This document shows, in pieces, positions 14,287 through 26,013 of a stretch of 64,000 bases of DNA. The stretch is taken from the NCBI GenBank assembly GCA_036873135.1, contig JAPTYO010000010.1:8904634-8968633 (forward strand), written 5' to 3'. The first letter of the stretch is position 1, and each line of letters starts with the position of its first letter. The notes beneath the pieces were generated by a model that was given only the letters and a program-made list of their open reading frames with translations, made no database searches and was not told the origin of the DNA. The translations under genes were made by a program, and so were the position numbers. Origin of the DNA: Clarkia xantiana subsp. parviflora. Its lineage: Eukaryota; Streptophyta; Magnoliopsida; Myrtales; Onagraceae.

Positions 14287-15594
14287 ATAATATTACTTTT
14301 TACCATTTCGGGACATAATTAATTGTTAAAGTTAATACCTCGTTACTACAACATTTAGAATTAGTTTTACAGATGTCTAGTTTTTAGAAAGTTGTATTCG
14401 TAGACTAATAATTACAATTTATAATTATTACCATTTTATCCTTAATTATTTGGGAATACCTCTAACCTGATACAATGAAAAGGGATTAAGTAATTAAATG
14501 AGGGGGACCATGTAATTGCAAATTAACAAAATCTCATTTGTCATCTTCTTCCATATCAATCGTGTAATCTATAACTTTGAGCTAGTTGACAAAAATGGCA
14601 TTATAGCTTATTGGAAGTGGATCCTATGCAGCCATTTCCAACGTCATTAGTAACTTCGTAAACATAGTAAATTAATTAATTAAATGTTCTGAATTTTGTA
14701 AAGGAAATGCGATTATGGCTAGTGGAAATATGTATTATTATAAATAAAGATTAGTTTATCACGTGAACAACCCATCCACTTGTACAAGTTGGTGGCTGGG
14801 GATTGCCCCAAGGTTCATATTCCATGCATCAATCTCAAATGGGTCCATGTCACGTGACCATGTCATCCACTGGCGGCGCTCTCCACCGTTCTGTGGATCC
14901 CGCACGTAACCCTCACAAGTTAATACGAAATCGAAGATTATGACGCGTTTGGTGATTTGGATTTGAAGTTAGGTTTTGTAATTCGTGAAAAGAATTTGCT
15001 ATGAGTTTGACGTGTTTGGCGGTTTATGTTTGGATTGAGAATTCGAGTTTAGATTTGTAATATATGATTCGAATTTGAATTTTCGCAAAATTTAGGAGTT
15101 TAAAGTTATGATAGGATGTGCACCTCGCGGGACGGGGCTCAATTATTCGCTCCACCTCGCGAGCTTCTAAATCTAATTCTTTGATATTTTACCACGTATC
15201 ACCATCAATTATTCATTAGAGTTTAAATACGCAATAAAAAATTACATGTCATTAATTATGATTATACTATTTAATGATTAAAGATATACTTATTATTTTT
15301 AATTATTATATTACTTATTTTTAAATATTTCACTTAAAGAGCAATAAGTTTTATATATAAATTCGCATTTTGCGGTGTGAAAATATTTCTAATGTTATCT
15401 TTTTTAGTAATATTTGTATATATTATTGATAACAAAAATCCAGAATAAAAAAATATATATTCTATATATCTAAAAATAAATTCCACAATATGCAAATTAA
15501 TATAAATATAATATTGTATTTGCATTTTAACACGTGTTAATAACTAGTTAATATATATTTTTGAAACAAGATAACTACTTAATTGAAAAAAAAA
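14287..15594. other. Gene-free AT-rich interval
   Basis: A moderately GC-richer patch at 14820-14930 includes the palindrome GTCACGTGAC. Around 14942-15080 two similar blocks contain GACGCGTTTGG and GACGTGTTTGG, suggesting a short repeat. I see no gene. Confidence 0.4.
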
Positions 15595-16121
15595 GGGTTA
15601 ATAGGTCTTTTGGTCAATGATGTTTGACAATTTTTGGGTTTTGGTCAATGATGTTTTTTTTTTACCTAGTTTTGGTACCATATGTTTGCAGATTTTTTCT
15701 AGTTTTGGTCCGACCGTTACATTTTGTCCATTTTTTGACATGTACAAGTCACGTGATCCACCATAAACTTTCAGTTTTGTTCAATTTAGTCCCTCTAATA
15801 CTTTCCTAACCTTTTTTTTGTTCAATTTAGTCCCGAAGTTCAAAAATTCAATTGGACCTATTGTCCAATTGGGTTCGATTTTGAAACTTCGGGACTAAAT
15901 TGAACAAAAAAAAAAGGTTAAGAAAGTATTAGAGGGACTAAATTTAAAGTTTAGAGTGGATCACGTGACTTGAACACGTCAAAAAATGGACTGAATGTAA
16001 CGGTTAGACCAAAACTATAAAAAATCTGCAAACATATGGTACCAAAACTAGGTTAAAAAAAACATCATTGACCAAAACCCAAAAATTGTCAAACATCATG
16101 GACCAAAATACCTATTAACCC
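15595..16121. mobile_element. Foldback MITE, GGGTTAATAGGT type, 527 bp
   Basis: The outer 65 or so bases of the two ends are reverse complements with about two mismatches (GGGTTAATAGGT, TTTGACAATTTTTGGGTTTT). Inner segments also pair: TTCAATTTAGTCC and GGACTAAATTGAA. Both flanks are runs of at least nine A, so any target duplication would be poly-A. The very high arm identity suggests a fairly young copy. Confidence 0.85.
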
Positions 16122-16740
16122 AAAAAAAAAAAAACAAGGTAGCTTAGAAGTTGGACCCGTCGTAATTTCATAAGATGAAAAACGTTGTATCCCTTTTAGA
16201 TTAGATAGGGCCTTTAGCCCAAATCTTATCTCATCTCATAATATAAAAAGTAGCTTACGTTTTTTCCCCAAAAAATTTTAGTCTCAGATTTCCACTTCTT
16301 GTAATGGACCAGGTTTCTGTGTGTTGAGGAAATGGGCCAGGCTTAAAATACTGTTGGTACGTTCAGGCCTAATAAAGGGTTATTACAGTATGGAAACCAA
16401 ATATAAGAAGATTTCAAACGATTAAATTTAAAATATAATCTTTCAGTTTAATACACAGCGCCGAAACGTGAGGATACAAAATATACTTTTACTTTTGCTA
16501 TTAAAAAAACTTGATAATTTTCAAATAGTGATAGATGTATGTAGTAGCACACTAGCACAGGGCACTAGCATATTCAATAGCCAAAGATATTTAATAACAA
16601 TAACATGATGAAAAATCAGTATTATTATCTGGGCCCCACAAAGGACGTCCAAAAGTCAAGAACAGTCCCTTTTAACAAAGAAAATTCTAGCAGAGAAAAT
16701 TATTCACACGATATTCACTATACGACAACGTGGACACGTA

Positions 16741-17202
16741 ACTAGTTTTAGGACGTAACCCCACTTGTGGAAATGGTTGCTCTATGTTGATCCGTTGGGT
16801 TTGACTCGGCCCAATATAGAATTTAAGATGGTACCAGAGTCAAAGTCCGGTTCCGATTATTAGCGGTGTGTAAGTTTGTGCTCCTTGTTGGCTCCATGTA
16901 CCATATTTGTGTCTGGATTAGGCATTGGCGTGTGAGTGGGGTTTGTTAAAAATTAATCCCAGCCCGTTCGGATTTGAAAAAGTCGGTGCTTTAGTTAAAG
17001 AGTCCTCACAATGCGGGGGAGTGTTGAATATCCCACTATGAGTGGTTATACCATACCGGTGGTAAATTGAGTTTAGAGCACCATATAAGTAAGTGAGTTA
17101 CCTCCTCATATTACCAATTAGTTTTAGGATGGAACCCACTCCGAAAATGATTGCTCTATGTTGACCCGTTGGATTTGACTCGGCCTAATATAAAATTTAA
17201 GA
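16741..17202 (+). mobile_element. LTR-element remnant (TRIM-like), 5' LTR truncated
   Basis: 16741-16828 and 17118-17202 are diverged direct repeats (TTGCTCTATGTTGA, TTTGACTCGGCC). After the first is a primer-binding-like TGGTACCAGAG, a degenerate form of the initiator-Met PBS TGGTATCAGAGC. Before the second LTR is the purine tract GCGGGGGAG, and that LTR starts TGTTGAATATCC at 17022. The internal region is under 200 bp with no coding frame. Only the 3' half of the 5' LTR is present. Confidence 0.6.
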
Positions 17203-18267
17203 TATTTAAGAATTATTAATTAATACTCTAATAATATTTATATTTTTCAGCCTCGTGTATTAATAATATATGTTTTTATTATATCAACAAATAAAAATAT
17301 AACATAATATAAATGAAAAATTAATAATCAAATGTGAAAGAGTGAATGCCCTTAAACAAGTCGAACAATAAAATAAAATCTTCTCTAATATAATGAGATT
17401 CGACAACTTGTCAATCGGAGAAATTGTCCTTTTCTAAAGTGTTTTGAGTCTTTGACTGAAAATGTTCTAAATCTCCCCACCTACTATCTTCTAGGAGGGG
17501 CCCTACCCTACTGCACTTCAAATATAACTTAGCTGGCAACCGTATTATCTTTCAAGTTAATTGCAATTACGAATGAACCCATTTTTAATTTGGCATACGT
17601 GTTAGGACATTGCACTGTTTGCGGCAGTAAGCCAATTTGGTTAATATATACTTTAAAACAATGTCATTCTTGGTATTAATTTACAGAGTAGTACCTTGAA
17701 TTTTTTTTTACCATTTAAGAAAGTCTAGCTAATAACACACATTATAAAAACGATAATTTACAGTTTAAAATTAACGGTTGAACGTTTGCCCTCAAATACA
17801 TATATATTAATATGTCTCGTGATTTACCCATCGAATTTGAACTTTAAATCCGTAGATTAATTCACTTCTTTTGACAGTAATATATCATTTTAATCAATAT
17901 TTAAAAATATATTTGTTTACGATAATAATATATATGTTTTAATACAGTCGAGTAGTCATTTTTTTTTTTAATAATAATACTAAAATTTGAGAATGGTATT
18001 TTATATAAAAGTGAAAATAATGAAGACATTTCAATTTTTAAAAGAAATATAAAATTATATATTTTTAATTTGCTTACACTATTATAATTAACTTAATATA
18101 ATATAATATATATATATATATTTGGACTAGTTATTTTGTATATGTACACAACTAACTAACTAACTAACCTCCCCCAGAAGAGAGGAATCATCAGACTAGC
18201 TAACTGAAAAAACAAGACATCTCGGACAAGCTGGTCGGTCAATGCTGAATAATTGGAGTTGAGCATG
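17203..18267. other. AT-rich interval and distal upstream region of the first reductase gene
   Basis: Strongly AT-rich with short TA tracts. ACTAACTAACTAACTAAC occurs just before 18170. I recognise no coding sequence or bounded repeat. Confidence 0.4.
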
Positions 18268-18270
18268 CAT

Positions 18271-18339
18271 CAGCAGTGATGTAGTTAAACCTCAGCAGTG
18301 ACGTAATTAAATGGATAAGATGATTGATGGTTGACGTCA
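18271..18339 (+). promoter_or_regulatory. Duplicated TGACG/TGATG motif and TGACGTCA palindrome
   Basis: CAGCAGTGATGTAGTTAAA (18271-18289) is repeated 22 bp later as CAGCAGTGACGTAATTAAA (18293-18311). A palindromic TGACGTCA follows at 18332-18339, about 50 bp before the ATG. TGACG is the core recognised by TGA-class bZIP factors, and paired copies resemble an as-1 element. Use as an operator is inference; part may lie in the 5' UTR. Confidence 0.4.
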
Positions 18340-18387
18340 AATATCTCATCCACCTTTACATTACAATAGCTAGCTAGCTATCGTGAA

Positions 18388-21106
18388 ATGGCGGAATTAT
18401 ATGGAGAGGAGGAGACGAACAATAAGAGAGTGGTATGCGTTACCGGGGCAGGAGGTTTCGTTGCTTCGTGGCTCATCAAGCTTCTTCTTTCAAAGGGTTA
18501 CGTTGTCCACGGCACTGTTCGTAATCCAGGTATTTTCTTTAGCTGTTTTCAATTTTTTTTTGCCTCTAATTATCAAATTACTAATCGTAGTGTTAGTGGT
18601 CGAACAAATTGGTACTTCAAGTTTTTGAAGTTTTTCTTTTAACACTTTATTATTAGCCGGCCAGCTACGCTATGCATATAGCATGATAGCTTTGTCAGGA
18701 TAATAACTAGCAGTTTGTTCAACTGACAAAATATCAACTCATAATTTATTCTACTAGTAATTTGTAACGTTTCTAATTTCTATGCGTTAGTACATACAAC
18801 TTATTTCGTTCAAATTAGACGAAAATCCTAATGAATCTAACACAGGAGCTGAGAAGAACGCTCATCTCTATAAGCTGGATAAAGCCGACCAGAACCTTAA
18901 ACTTTTCCAGGCGGAGTTGCTGGACTACCAGACCCTACTTCCCGCCATTGCAGGTTGCGTCGGGGTTTTCCACGTCGCAAGTCCACTTCCCTTAAACCAA
19001 TCTCGCGGTATTCAACTTCAAGATCCTGAGGCATGCAAGAAAACACTATCTTATATTCTTATATGATTTTTATCATAGAATAATGGTCGGAATCTTTTTA
19101 TACAAAATATTATATATATAAATCATTGTAATTATTTAATAAAAAAAAAACCACTCATGTAGAACAACAAAACTTACAAAATCATTTAATGATCATATGT
19201 TAATTTGAATATATATATATTATGTAGATATTGAATGAATTTAATACATTGGTATTCTTTAGTACATAATTTGATTTACACACACTTGGCTGAATCTTGA
19301 TTATGCAGAAAGAATTGATCGAGCCAGCAGTGACGGGGACGGTTAACGTACTAACGGCGTGCGTAGAAGCGAAAGTGAAACGAGTTATCTATGTTTCCTC
19401 GGGCACGGCGGTTTTCATGAACCCTAGTTGGCCCAAGGATCAAGTAAAAGATGAATCTTGTTGGTCCGACACTGAATTCCAAAGGGCTCGTAAAGTACGT
19501 ATATATATTAGTAGCTAGCTAATTTATATATTATTCGGGTTAATTAATAACATTATTTTCGGTTATTGATGATGATGGATCAGATATGGTACTGTCTATC
19601 GAAAACATTAGCTGAAAGCAAGGCGAAAGAGTTTGCAGAAGAGAAAGGCATTGATGTGGTTAGAGTTTGCCCAGTACTCGTGTTCGGTCCAATGCTGCAG
19701 CCTACTCTCAATGCAAGTAGTGGTGTTCTCCTCAATCTTCTTAAAGGTATCACTTCACCTTATATTTATTACATTACATTATCTTATTACATTTTTTATA
19801 AGAGTTGTGTCGTGTCTTTTCTTTTGTAGATATTAGTGTTATATGTTTGCATTTTGTAATAAAAAAATTGTAACCGTTAGTTTTGACCATTAATTATTTA
19901 TGTGCAATTCACGTAAGTTACCCATAATTTGTATTTTTTCACAATTTAGTCCATATTGTTTTCTCTGGTTAACCACTTTTCTTCCGGCCACCACGGTGGC
20001 CTTGAGTGGCGGCCGGTAGAAAAGTGGTTGACCGGAGAAAACTATATAAACTAAATTATGCAAAAATGAAATTTAGGTAGAAGTCATCTGATTTGCACAA
20101 TATGAGTACTTAACGGTCAATTAACGAATACACAAAAAGTCAACAAAATGCAAACATATGATATCAAAAGTCTAAAAAAAAAATATAAAGCACCAAAAGC
20201 CAACTTTGATCAAACGTATGACGCTAAAGGAACCTTTAAACCGTTGGTTGTTGTTAGTTAATAATTATCAACATTTAATGATTTTGTTTTTTCAATTTCT
20301 AATTATTTGTTCTATGTATATTTTGTAAATTAGAGGGGCTAGAATCTACAGAGAACAAGCTTCAGAAGTTGGTGGATGTACGGGATGTTGCGAATGCTCT
20401 CCTACTTGCCTACGAAAAAGCCGAAGCTGAGGGAAGATACATATGCGCATCGCACATGATAAAGACTCGAGACTTGGCACACAAGCTTAACACCCTTTAT
20501 CCCAACTATAACTATCCTAAAAGGTACCACACCTAGTTGCATATATTAGAATAATATTTGTACGCATTAAAATATGGGTTAAGAACCTGTAAACAGTTTG
20601 AAGTTTGTCAAATGTTAAAATTTGGTGTCTGAAGTTTCAAATGAGGGGCACACTGACAAAGAGGGACATTTTTTGAATTCATTTTTTAAGCGTATCACGT
20701 GACAAAGTTTTGTCAAATTAAATAGCAAATTTGGACAGTGACACCAAATTTCAACAAAACCGAAACCTGGACACTCCATTTTTACATTTGAAACTTTAGA
20801 CACCAAATTTCAACATTTGTCAAACTTCATACTGTTTATAGATTCTTAACCCTTAAAGTATTGTTGGTCGTGAATATTTTCCATTTCCGGGAAAATATAT
20901 AATCATTACTGACTTTCTTTCTTTTTTTTTTTTTTTTGCCAAATCTAATTTCTTTTTTGATTAATTATGGTAGCTATGTTGAGCTAGAAGAAGAACCACC
21001 AATGAGCTCAGCGAAATTGCAGAATCTGGGATGGAAATATAGATCGTTGGAGACGACACTGATCGATTCTGTTGAATGCTACCGAGAAGCTGGTATCTTG
21101 AATTAA
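18388..21106 (+). CDS. CCR/DFR-like NAD(P)H-dependent reductase 1 (extended SDR)
   Basis: Six exons: 18388-18529, 18846-19030, 19309-19494, 19584-19746, 20334-20523, 20974-21106 (TAA); 332 residues. The Rossmann fingerprint [11 protein letters not shown] lies near the N-terminus, then FHVASP, VYVSS-type IYVSSGTAV, and the catalytic pair Tyr174/Lys178 in IWYCLSK, then [11 protein letters not shown]. This is the cinnamoyl-CoA reductase/dihydroflavonol reductase superfamily, cytosolic enzymes that reduce aldehyde, ketone or CoA-ester substrates with NADPH. The WYC and downstream residues differ from the NWYCYGK signature of true lignin CCR, so call it CCR-like; the substrate is unknown. Intron 2 has a GC donor (GAG|GCATGC), shared with the paralogue at 33844-38145. 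Introns 4 and 5 carry foldback MITEs. Tail-to-tail with the DUF724 chimera, 330 bp apart. Confidence 0.92.
19810..20242. mobile_element. Foldback MITE in intron 4 of reductase 1, left end eroded
   Basis: The left arm (ATATGTTTGCATTTTGTAA, CACAATTTAGTCC) and right arm (CAAAATGCAAACATATGAT, CTAAATTATGC) are inverted. The loop near 19980-20030 is GC-rich with CCGGCCACC and GGCGGCCGG. The right end reads CCTTTAAACC; the matching left end is not recognisable, so boundaries are approximate. Confidence 0.6.
20576..20852. mobile_element. Foldback MITE in intron 5 of reductase 1, 277 bp, with 9-bp TSD
   Basis: GGGTTAAGAACCTGTAAACA at the left pairs with the inverted right end over about 68 bp with few mismatches. 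Flanking 9-mers TTAAAATAT (20567-20575) and TTAAAGTAT (20853-20861) differ at one base. This is the signature of a Mutator-type insertion. Confidence 0.85.
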
Positions 21107-21435
21107 TTAGCATAAATATATGTATGCATGGTGTGGTTTATTCTATGTAATCACAGCTTTCTCGACCATGGAAGGAAGCATAAATGAGACATTTTTAATA
21201 TTCATAACTCATATGTGGATTAAAGAAGAATGAAATAAAGCAGTTTTTGTATGATTGTTCATTTCAAATTCAGACATTCTACTTTCTACATGGCAGCAAG
21301 TACATAACGAAACTTAATTACCTGCAAAGCATTACCAATAAGATAAGCAACTGCAGCCGGACCACGATTAACACTCTGCTTCTTCTGACAAAACCAACAA
21401 AAGTGCAGAATCCATATCAGAAAATCATCAACTGC

Positions 21436-23817
21436 TCATAAAGAGGATATATCTAACATACTAAGCTCCATCGCCATTTTCATCCCATCCACCCTTTTTC
21501 TCAAACTCTCCACTTTCATCTCGTTCTCATATCTCTTCGATTCAAACACCTTTAGTTTCTGAATAACCTCCATAAGCTCTTCATCAATCCGTTCATTCAC
21601 CCAACTCAGCACTTTGATCCGTTCCTCCACATTCTTCGCCTTCTCCCTAAACTTCTCTTGCTCCTCCTTCATTGAAAGCTTCTTCTTTATTTGGAGTTCA
21701 ACGGGTTTGATATCAAACCCGTGGCATTCCAAGTCATTCAGAGTTTCCAGACACTCATGGAAACTGCTTTCAGGGTCGGAGCAGTGCAACACTAATGCTT
21801 TCTGAACAATAGATGAGAATGTCACAAAGTGCCCGATTGCTAGTCCTTCGCGGTGAGCTTCTCTGAGATCATTTAGAGGGGCAAAGTGGGGATTTTGCGG
21901 GAATTTCTTCAAAGTTTCCATTGAATCAACAGCAGGCCAAACTGGTGAGGTCTTTGCAAAGGGCAATGTTTGATTCTCTTCTACATTAGTTGTACAATGT
22001 TTCAGTATGGCTTCAGGTTCTGGATTTTTCTTGCCGCTTTGGTTGATCTTCTCTCCAACAGGAGAAAATGCAGCTAGATTAGAAAAGAGAAATCAAAATC
22101 AGATGGTTGATTACTTATATTAGTGCAATTTGCTAGCTCTGTCCATTTTTCTTTTGTTAAGACTCGGATAGAAAACTCATAAACGCACACTTGTCAATCC
22201 AATCGGGGCGGCACATATACATTTGCCTCCAACATTAACAGAAAAATGGACGAAGCTAGAAAGTCATACTTCAATATTAGTTCAGCGAGTGAAAAGTCTC
22301 AAAAAGAGTTCAGATAGTAATTTGGTAATTACCTTCTTTTGTGTTCTTATCCGTGAGTGCTTTACAAGGCCTTCCTCTCTTTCTTCTGGAAGTGGATGTT
22401 GTTTCCTCTATAAACAGGCTTGTTTCCGTCTGTTTCTCAAGAACAAGAAGACAGGAGATAGAGCAATGCTTATTAGAAATTTATCCTATGAAAGGAAAAA
22501 AATGCACATCAGAAGACTCGTCTATTTATGGTGATATCTGATGCGTACTATAATCAAAGAACGACAATGAAGATGCAAATGCTATGAATCAGTAGTCGTA
22601 TATAGTATAACAAAAAGAAAGAGTAGAGCTAACTGACTTAGATAGTAATCAAGTACGAAATAATGCACTAACAAGTTTCAGACTTTTACTCATTTGGATC
22701 GTGTTATGCAAAAAGGTGTAATTTTTTTATAGATGTACAATGGTTAAAAGTTGAGACTTGCATTAGTTATCGGGACTCCAAAAGCACAATGAAAATTACA
22801 TTTGTTCATGAGAAGCAAACTTGTTAAGAGGATTCTCGGGTCCCCAAATAGAAAAAACAGCCTTAAAGGCACCCCCTTTTGATAGAAGTACTACTTAAGA
22901 ATTATAGAAAAGGATAAACATGGTGAATTTCATCCTTACTTATGGAAAATCCCAGAATCCACTGCATTAATGGTCACAACTATATAGAATCATGAATTTT
23001 GAAGTAAAATGAGGCTTGTGGCAAAAAATAAGAAAGTAATATGAGGTTCTTACGGCATTAAGTAGTGTGTGTTTAAACATAAAACATCAATGTATCGCCA
23101 TGAAACAAATCGACAAACCTAAAAACTGAGAGAAATGACAAACATAGCTGGAGCACTAAAGAATGGAGACATCTTTCAGGTTCTGAATGCAGACAATACA
23201 ATGCATGCAACACTACTACTGGTACTAAAGTTTTCAGCTTTCAATGCAGAAAAACAGCCAATAATTCCAAAACAGAGTTTGGAAGAATCAATAACTTTGA
23301 AAAGGAGGAGTTGAAAGAGTACCAGAGAGTCCTTGGATTGGACCAACACGCCTCCATTCGGGTCCAAATGAGCCCTCAAATCTGCCCTTTCAAGCTCCAT
23401 CACATCAAGTGGGTCCTCAACCACTGTTTTGGGCTCTGTTTGGAAGAAAGAATCTACTGGACCTTTCTCCTTTGCCTTCTTCAGGCTCGGAATCAAAGCC
23501 GCTTGACTGTCTCTCTTACGACTTAGAGGTTGAACCCCTGGATTATCAGAATCAGCAAAGTCAGGCAACTTGTAGCCCATCTTTTGTTGTTTCCTTTTCT
23601 CCGCATAGTCCTTTACCTCTTGCCTCACTGCAGGAGGACATTTCAAACACATTGCTACAATGTTACTGCCCCCAATAAGGTGTAGCTTGTGCCTATAAAT
23701 CCCGCCTTTTGTCACCTTATTGCAGAATATGCATGTGACTGAAGTTTGATCATTTGGATCACTCAAAACTGCATGCTGCCAAGCTGGATCCTTCTTATTG
23801 ATACGAGGCTCAGCCAT
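21436..23817 (-). CDS. Chimeric BED zinc finger - partial Agenet - DUF724 protein
   Basis: Three exons on the minus strand: 23817-23323, 22435-22333, 22073-21436 (TGA). The frame is open for 411 residues and phases match (0, then 1). Residues 1-80 form a BED-type zinc finger (W13, C29-x2-C32, H46, C57) like the N-terminus of plant hAT transposases. Residues 81-128 are a basic linker with KGPVDSFF, also hAT-like. From about residue 131 the same exon becomes the Agenet exon of DUF724 proteins (VEDPLDVMELERADLRAH). Exon 2 adds a basic, AT-hook-like patch, SRRKRGRPC. Exon 3 is the DUF724 domain (LPFAKTSPVW onward) with a coiled coil ending in LSMLDISSL. The paralogue at 26014-28434 has the normal Agenet first exon, absent here. 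Inference: a transposase-derived 5' exon replaced the Agenet 5' exon of a duplicate. A fragmentary pseudogene is possible, but no stop or frameshift interrupts it. Confidence 0.75.
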
Positions 23818-26013
23818 AATCTTAAAAAACAAAACAAATTATTGGCATGAAACATGATACAACAAATAATTCAAAATACTATTGATTACAAATAAAAATA
23901 TCCAAAATACACTACTGAAGCATACACACCTTACCTTATTATGTAATTCTGTTTTGAATCTTTTGATATATGAATATGATAGAGCCATCCCTATTCTCTA
24001 TGCACAACATCTCAACTTTACTGATCTTGAACTTCACTGAAATACTCAATAAATGAACTAATTAAGCAAGAAGGTTCTTAGTTCCAACTTCTTTCAACGA
24101 GCAACGCTTTCAACTAGCAACAGTTTTGTGAGATTCTCATATACAAATAATTAAACTACCACTACTTCTAGCCGGTCTTATAATTGAACACACACATGTA
24201 AAGTTTACAACTTTAGGGTCTAAACTTTAAATGCTTCCGATTCTTAGCGTAGCAGCACAAAGTAACACACAGACAGATATACAAGGTGCAAATTACAACC
24301 CAGCAGCGAAATTTCAGCAGCGTTGCAGAAAATGAAACCAAACCTTCAAGATGATAACTTGAAAACTAACAAGGAAGGAAGCGGAGATGATGCAGATGAA
24401 GCTGGACTGAAGAAGAGAGAGTATGTTCGAAGTTCTGGATTACTGCCGCTTGATTATTTTACATACAAGTCACTGCCAAAAACACAATAGAAGTGGGAAG
24501 AAGAAGATTTTGTTTTTTATTCTAAATTACTATTAGTTAACAGTAAAACTCATGGGCTGGGCCAGAAGTTTTTTTTTTTTTTTTTTCTGGGTAAAAGGAT
24601 TGGGCTAGTAGTGGCAACCCTAGGCCCATCCCGCTACGTAATGTCCGGGCTTTCGTGTTCAGTTTGCGAGTATATCATACTTATAAACAACCAGCGCATG
24701 CACTGGCCCCGTCAACGTAGCACCACCAACAGCCTAGTATAGTCGAGAGGCCGGCCCGTTTGGTACGAGTCTTCCTTTCCCCAGGAAATGATTTTAATCA
24801 AGTCGCTGGGGGGATTCGAACTCGTGGGGGCAGTGGCGTGTGTACGAGAAACTCAGAAAAATCGTCCAATTGTAATAAAGAAAAAACATATATTTTTTTA
24901 GAAAAATAAAATTCCCTACCGAAAATGTCATTTCCAATTTCCAAATTCCATCATATCGCCGATTAATTTTTTAACTTTTCGATATCGCCAATTTATCTTT
25001 TATTTTTTCTTCAATTTTTCGCTTTATATTATATTTTTAAGTTTTATTTAAAAAGTTAATATAGTTTTATATGTTTTCTAAATTGTGTTGAATAAACGGT
25101 ACGATTGTGATATCTTAAATGATAAAAAAAATTAAATTTTTTTTTTATTAACCCAACTAAACATTTGTATTTGCTTAGCATGTATTAACCCAAACACACC
25201 ACGGTTGTAGAACTTAGGGTTTATATAAAGTTTTACAATTTTTTCTAAAACCTCATTATATTTGGTGAACAGTTTAGTCGATTATTATTTTGTTATGTGA
25301 ACAATTTAGTCGAATTAATCTAGATGATAAAACAGTATTAGTAATTTAAAACACATTCGAATTTGACAGTTGTTTATAAATTCGTCCACAAATTTTACAT
25401 TCTCACACAATCACCAAATTTTGATTTTTTATCAAGATAAAACCCCTCTTAATTAATTTCTCCTCATTGTTCAGTTTATCTTTATATGATATTTAAGAAT
25501 GTCCTCTATCTCCGAAATTTCCTGCATAGCCACTATTCACCCATAGCCTCCCAAAATATTAGCCTAAAAAGAATTTCACCTTATAGTGATGCTTGGTTGC
25601 AAGCTTAACCCCACTAATTTTCAAAGTCGTTCAACATACAGAGAGAAGTACAAGTTCAATTTTTTTTTTATATAAAAAAAATAAATAAAAATTCAAAAGA
25701 ATTGCATAAAAGTAAAGATTTCTCAAGCTTATGGACAGAAGATCTTCTACGTCAAGTGATAGTAATTTAGCCATTAAGTTATGAACAACAAAATACATAA
25801 AACATGGCAGCAAGCAGCTAATTAAACTAACTAATTACCTAACATATCTATCCATCTACCCGCAAAAGATTACCATTAAGCAACTGCAGCCGACCATGAA
25901 CCGCAATCTTATACCCCATCTAGCTAACTACCTACAATTAACTTCTGCTTCTTCTGCCAAACCATTCTTTACCAACAAAAGTGCAGAATCCATGAAAAAC
26001 AACCACCAATTAC
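23818..26013. other. Interval between the two DUF724 genes: 5' region of the chimera and downstream flank of the paralogue
   Basis: On the minus strand a plausible 5' UTR intron donor (AAGGTAAGG) is seen near 23930, and pyrimidine-rich leader-like sequence near 24340-24480. At 24737-24850 a segment with GTTCGAATCC on the minus strand resembles a tRNA-like SINE B box. The rest, 24850-25880, is AT-rich. No other gene was recognised. Confidence 0.4.

Noticed and set aside
18388..21106. Calling reductase 1 a true lignin cinnamoyl-CoA reductase
   Set aside because: The NWYCYGK signature of bona fide CCR is absent (IWYCLSK), so only CCR/DFR-like is supported.
23818..23832. Five-residue upstream extension of the BED-DUF724 protein
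   Set aside because: The upstream codon is TTG, not ATG. The first ATG is at 23817.
24737..24850. tRNA-like sequence (GTTCGAATCC B-box motif on the minus strand)
   Set aside because: No acceptor stem, anticodon loop or A box fits around it. At best it is a SINE or retroelement scrap.
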